A stretch of 31,000 nt of DNA, from the NCBI GenBank assembly GCA_905221605.1, contig CAJNDS010002134.1:12501-43500 (forward strand), in the 5' to 3' direction. Under the pieces are notes generated by a model. It saw only the letters and a list, made by a program, of their open reading frames with translations, was not told the origin of the DNA and did no database searches. The position numbers were made by a program, and so were the translations under genes. Within the stretch, counting starts at the first letter, position 1. Each line of letters starts with the position of its first letter. Shown here piece by piece: positions 27,916 to 31,000 of the stretch. This stretch comes from Symbiodinium natans (taxonomy: Eukaryota > Sar > Dinophyceae > Suessiales > Symbiodiniaceae).

Positions 27916-28284
27916 CAAGAGAAAAAAGGGGTTTAGGGTCTGAAGGGCTTAGAACTCATTGCAGTACAACTTATAGCAGGTTCATTCATGCAGGGTTACA
28001 TTGTCAGGGGGTTAGGGACTTGGGGGTTTATTTAGTCAGTGTTTTGGATTGGGGGCGGGGTTCAGGGGTTTGAGAGGTCAGCGTTTGAGGGCTTGGGGTT
28101 TTAGGCGTTAGGGTTGGGTTGTGTCACAGTCCGCGCACACCGAGGGCTTGCTGATCTAGAGTTGGAAAGCTTGGGCGCTCGGGGCTGCGCGCCGTGATTT
28201 AAGGGACTTGTTTTTGGGGCGAAGAGGACTTCTAAAGCCCTGAACCCCGAACCCCCAGGTTTCCTCTTCTTTGCCCACAGTTTA
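27916..28284. other. Unassigned, partly telomere-like
   Basis: No gene is called. A strong acceptor-like site, TTTCCTCTTCTTTGCCCACAG, cut to its last 20 bases, ends at 28279 and is followed directly by TTTAGGG sequence instead of an exon. Confidence 0.35.
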
Positions 28285-28466
28285 GGGATTTAGGGTTTAG
28301 GGTTTATGGTTTAGGGTTTCGGGTTTAGGGTTCAGGGTTCAGGGTTCAGGGTTCAGGGCTTAGGGTTTAGGGTTTAGGGTTCAGGGTTCAGGGTTTAGGG
28401 TTTAGGGTTTAGGGTTTAGGGCTTAGGGCTTAGGGTTTAGGGTTTAGGGTTTAGGGTTTAGGGTCT
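28285..28466 (+). repeat. Telomere-variant array
   Basis: TTTAGGG units with TTCAGGG patches (28329-28360, 28378-28392) and CTTAGGG units. Confidence 0.92.
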
Positions 28467-28484
28467 AGAGCTCGAACCGCCCAG

Positions 28485-28550
28485 TGGCTGGTCATGCAGC
28501 CCATGGCTGCTTCTGCCGGTGAGGCAGTTGTGCCACTGGACTCCTCCAGG
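28485..28550 (+). CDS. 22-codon exon candidate ending exactly at GTTTAGGG
   Basis: After GAACCGCCCAG the frame reads WLVMQPMAASAGEAVVPLDS and stops being coding-like at AGG/GTTTAGGG, where telomere units begin. The phase is 0 in and 0 out. The minus strand can be read too (LEESSGTTASPAEAAMGC), so the strand is not settled. Confidence 0.33.
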
Positions 28551-28638
28551 GTTTAGGGTTTTAGGATTTAGGGTTTAGGGTTTAGGGCTTAGGGTTCAGG
28601 ATTGTGCTTTGGGCTTTGGGCTTGGGGGTTAACCCCAA

Positions 28639-28738
28639 CCCCCCCCCCCCCCCCCCCCCTCCCCGGACCACAGCCTCGAATTGGTTCATCTCCTCTTCCG
28701 TGATGGCATCGTGCGTCATCAATCTCAGCTGGCTCAAG
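28639..28738. CDS. C21 tract and exon candidate readable on both strands
   Basis: A run of 21 C (28639-28659) precedes CCGGACCACAG. The plus frame reads SNWFISSSVMASCVINLSWL to AAG/GTTGGC (28674-28738). On minus the same DNA reads LSQLRLMTHDAITEEEMNQF then EAV/GTCCGG. That sequence is hydrophilic and much more protein-like, so I lean to minus despite the fine plus acceptor. Confidence 0.33.
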
Positions 28739-28775
28739 GTTGGCTCCAGCTTAGGGCGTGGTGTTGAGCGTTTGG

Positions 28776-28943
28776 GGTTTAGGGTTTAGGGTTAGGGTTT
28801 AGGGTTTAGGGTTTAGGGTTTAGGGCTTAGGGCTTAGGGCTTAGGGCTTAGGGCTTAGGGCTTAGGGCTTAGGGCTTAGGGCTTAGGGCTTAGGGCTTAG
28901 GGCTTAGGGCTTAGGGCTTAGGGCTTAGGGCTTAGGGCTTAGG
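28776..28943 (+). repeat. TTTAGGG array changing into a pure CTTAGGG array
   Basis: About six TTTAGGG-type units, then from 28823 about 17 perfect CTTAGGG units. Confidence 0.95.
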
Positions 28944-29111
28944 GCTTCGGGCTTAGAGTTTAGGGTTCAAGAGCTCCTGGTCGAGCAGTTTCTCGTTTAG
29001 GCTCGTCGTTCAGAACATCAAAAAACACCCACCCACCCGGAGTTCCCATAACATTAAGACATACACAAAGTTTCTTCTTATTATTAAGATGGCACAACAA
29101 CAAAACTACTC

Positions 29112-29277
29112 AAGGGTTTAAGGTCTCAAAGGGTTTAGGGTCTCAAGGGTTTAGGGACTCCAGGGTTTAGAGTGTCAAGGGTTTAGGGTCTCAGGGTTTA
29201 GGCTCTCAAGGGTTTAGGGACGCAAGGGTTTAGGGGCTCAAGGGTTTAGGGTCTCAAGGGTTTAGGGTCTCAAGTGT
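29112..29277 (+). repeat. 16-bp minisatellite derived from a telomere unit
   Basis: About ten copies of GGGTTTAGGGTCTCAA with small changes (GGGACTCC, GAGTGTCAA, GGACGCAA), i.e. one telomere unit plus a spacer, amplified together. Confidence 0.85.
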
Positions 29278-29600
29278 TCAACGAATTCTTGGGCCATAGG
29301 CCACGAGTTTTGGGGCCTACGCCCCATGCCCAAGAATTCTTGGGCCTATGGCCACGAGTTTTTGGGCCTATGCCCCGCCGGGCCTATGCCCACGAATTCT
29401 TGGGCCTATGCTCACGAATTTTTGCCACGAAAAAATGGGCCTTGCCCACGAACCCAAGGCCCAAAGGTTCGTGGGCACAATCTCAAAAATTCGTGGGCAA
29501 GGCCCGAAAATTCGTGGGCATAGCCCCAAAATCCCCACATGGGCCTTGCCCGCGAGTTTTTGGCCCACCAAAAAATGGGCCTTGCCCACGAACACCATGA
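29278..29600. repeat. Inverted array of a 20-22-bp unit (CCCACGAATTCTTGGGCCTA)
   Basis: The left half (29281-29455) repeats CACGAATTCTTGGGCCTATG forms. The centre and right half carry the reverse, AAATTCGTGGGCAAGGCC (29466-29522), then forward again. It would fold into long branched hairpins. The TTCGTGGGCA core also occurs at 7886-8130. Frames across it are repeat artefacts. Confidence 0.8.
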
Positions 29601-29790
29601 AGGTTCATAACTATATGGTAGGAGCCCCCAGCACCCAGAGCACAGCCACACGGAGCAACCTAATCCATCATCCGGTCAGGCGCTCTAAGCCCCAGTAAAC
29701 CCTGCAACACACACCTCAAACTCCAAACCCGAAGAGTGCCCCTGCAGCCCTACATGAGCCCTCAGAGAGTACACCTTATTTCATTCTCAG
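29601..29790. other. Upstream flank or intron before the exon at 29791
   Basis: Unique C/A-rich DNA without a convincing frame. It ends in ACCTTATTTCATTCTCAG, a strong 3' splice site. Confidence 0.4.
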
Positions 29791-30315
29791 GACCCCTTCA
29801 CAGTGCAGTCATAGTCCTGAATGGAGGGGCGCGTTGTTCCCTAAGCGGCGTTTCCGAAGCCCCGCAGCCAGAAGTGAGACCTAAACACGAATGCCCCAAA
29901 ACCCCTTCGCAGCCGACTGGCAATTTCTTCAGCCTGCCAAGCTCCCAGATGGGTTTAGGGTTTAGGGTTTAGGGTTTAGGGCTTAGGGCTTAGGGCTTAG
30001 GGCTTAGGCTGAGGGCTTAGGATGCAAGATTTGTTCTGTGACGAATCCTACTGAACAAGGTGCCTACAAGCGGGGAAACCTTGTTTACAAGACACTGCAT
30101 AGGTGGGCCAAAGGGAAACGCATTTCGAAACATGCACTGCCGTTCGGCTACTGTTTTCTCCTGAACCCTAAACCCTAAACCCTAAACCCTAAACCCGACT
30201 CGCCTCTGCGACACGCACCGCGCGGAGGCCCCGCCAGGCAGCGTCGACCAAGAGGCCCGGGGAGCGCGCAGTGGCTCCTGGAGCTACCGGGGATGATGTC
30301 ATAGAGGAGCCTTAA
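29791..30315 (+). CDS. Two exons joined across a telomere-repeat intron, ending in a stop
   Basis: Exon 1 is 29791-29952, after TTTCATTCTCAG. It encodes PLHSAVIVLNGGARCSLSGV, then SEAPQPEVRPKHECPKTP and GNFFSLPSSQM, and ends with one leftover base at GG/GTTTAGGG, the first unit of a telomere array. Exon 2 is 30242-30315, after CCCCGCCAGGCAG. It supplies two bases and then STKRPGERAVAPGATGDD, VIEEP and TAA. The 289-base intron starts with TTTAGGG/CTTAGGG units and contains a CCCTAAA array at 30162-30196. No family is recognised; the product end is acidic. The 5' part is unknown. A minus-strand frame over exon 1 is possible but has poorer splice sites. Confidence 0.42.
30162..30196 (-). repeat. 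CCCTAAA array inside the proposed intron
   Basis: Five perfect units, 46 bases before the proposed acceptor. Confidence 0.9.
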
Positions 30316-30328
30316 TAACTAGAACAGG

Positions 30329-30468
30329 CCTTAAAAAAGGAAGATCCCTTAGATCAGATTAAGGATCCCTTTATAATGTAAGAAATATTCCTTACAATAT
30401 CCCTTAAAAAAGGAAGATACCTTAAACTATATTAAGGATCCCTTTATCATTTATGGAATATTCCTTCG
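30329..30468 (+). repeat. 73-bp A/T-rich direct repeat, two copies
   Basis: CCTTAAAAAAGGAAGAT begins at 30329 and 30402. Each copy continues with TTAAGGATCCCT and ends in a GAAATATTCCTT or GGAATATTCCTT form. The units are themselves rich in short palindromes. Confidence 0.75.
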
Positions 30469-30519
30469 CGAAGGGGTATTGGGCTCTCTGGGGTCTTGGG
30501 GATGATTTTAGTATCATGA

Positions 30520-30565
30520 CAAAGGGACCATAAGGGAATACTATTACTAATGATTCCGACCCCTA
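30520..30565 (-). mobile_element. Partial copy of the TIR element at 8902-8998
   Basis: The segment matches the reverse complement of the left 43 bases of that element, ending in ATTCCGACCCCTA (the terminal repeat). The other end was not found, so it is truncated or diverged. Confidence 0.5.
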
Positions 30566-30912
30566 GCGCTGCTCTCGTGCATCAGCAAGTCTGCAAGGGT
30601 TTGAGAGGACAGGCGAAGAATGTGGACCTGGAAGTGTAGCAACTTTTTTCTGAGGGGGGAGGGGGGATGGCGGCGGGGGGGGGGGAGGGCTTTGGGGGAT
30701 TTTGGGTTGTGTTTGGGCTTCTTGGGTCGCTCAGGGTCCTAAGGTTCCGCGCGGGCTTTTCGGGCTTCTAAACCCGCTCAACCCTCTAAACCCTCCCTGA
30801 ACCCCCAAACCTCAAAAACACAAAACAACAAAAACACAAACAAGTATAAATGTTCAAATACAATAAGAACAAAGGAGAAAAAAAAACAACCAACAAAAAA
30901 ACAAGAAACCAG
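30566..30912. other. Unassigned, with G-runs and an A-rich tract
   Basis: Runs of G (30654-30687) and then an A-rich, T-poor tract (30815-30905). No gene is seen until the exon-like end of the window. Confidence 0.4.
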
Positions 30913-31000
30913 AGTCGAGCGGAGGTTCCGGCTCGGGCTCCGCGAGACCCAGGCACCGCAGCGCGGGAGCCGTCGGCCAGCCCAGGAACACCAAGGAAGC
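30913..31000 (+). CDS. Exon start cut by the window end
   Basis: After AAACCAG the sequence becomes G/C-rich and open to the window edge: SSGGSGSGSARPRHRSAG, then AVGQPRNTKEA, with mostly G/C-ending codons. It is Ser/Gly/Arg-rich, with no family. The acceptor may be at 30912 or 30914. Confidence 0.35.

Noticed and set aside
28731-28739. GGCTCAAGG as another spliced-leader relic
   Set aside because: Only the last eight bases match and the upstream part of the leader is absent. The same short string arises in the 16-bp minisatellite near 29233.
29274-29698. Repeat proteins (HEFLGL, NSWAYGH-type) at 29.3-29.6 kb
   Set aside because: All frames restate the 20-22-bp inverted repeat.

Overview
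The window looks like nuclear DNA of a dinoflagellate. The evidence is the plant/dinoflagellate-type telomere heptamer TTTAGGG and its variants, scattered internally as dozens of arrays on both strands; short exons bounded by GT/AG sites inside repeat-rich introns; G/C-ending codons in the better exons; and, in two places, a sequence matching 17 of the 21 fixed positions of the dinoflagellate spliced leader (DinoSL). There are no bacterial features, rRNA genes or tRNA genes that I can recognise. The species cannot be told from sequence alone.

Layout. 1-2.0 kb: low-copy DNA with a good open frame on the plus strand (406-885), a competing minus-strand frame (1328-1636) and a G/C-rich exon ending at a GTAAGA donor (1981). 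2.8-4.3 kb: fold-back hairpins, an almost perfect 39-bp-arm palindrome and an 81-bp tandem repeat. 5.2-11 kb: satellite territory with a 31-bp minisatellite, long telomere-type arrays, hairpin clusters and small TIR elements, plus a few G/C-rich exon-like islands. 11.1-11.7 kb: a minus-strand protein-kinase N-lobe fragment. 12.0-15.7 kb: an intronless, multiply broken copy of a gene for a WW / S1-like / MLLE / triple-CCCH RNA-binding protein, preceded by a 273-bp block that recurs at 21,983-22,256 and carries the DinoSL-like sequence. 16-19.7 kb: two convergent spliced genes that I reconstructed from splice sites and phase. The plus-strand gene (17381-18904) has a tandem repeat inside its intron. 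The minus-strand gene (18821-19674) runs from a strong ATG context to a stop through three exons. 20.06-21.57 kb: a plus-strand multi-exon gene with a cysteine-rich segment, a basic tail and a 14-bp tandem duplication that breaks its frame. 22-31 kb: telomere-variant arrays in both orientations alternating with small G/C-rich islands, several of which behave as exons.

The main idea from this window is that interstitial telomere repeats occupy introns and appear to supply splice signals. On the G-rich strand each TTTAGGG unit contains an AG and, across the unit junction, a GT. Several islands end exactly where GTTTAGGG begins, and neighbouring islands join with compatible codon phase (24421-24852; 29791-30315). 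No gene here has a metabolic assignment. The recognisable families are a protein kinase and an RNA-binding CCCH/MLLE/WW protein, the latter a pseudogene. All exon models are by-eye and need transcript support. Several small islands are open on both strands and are marked as such.
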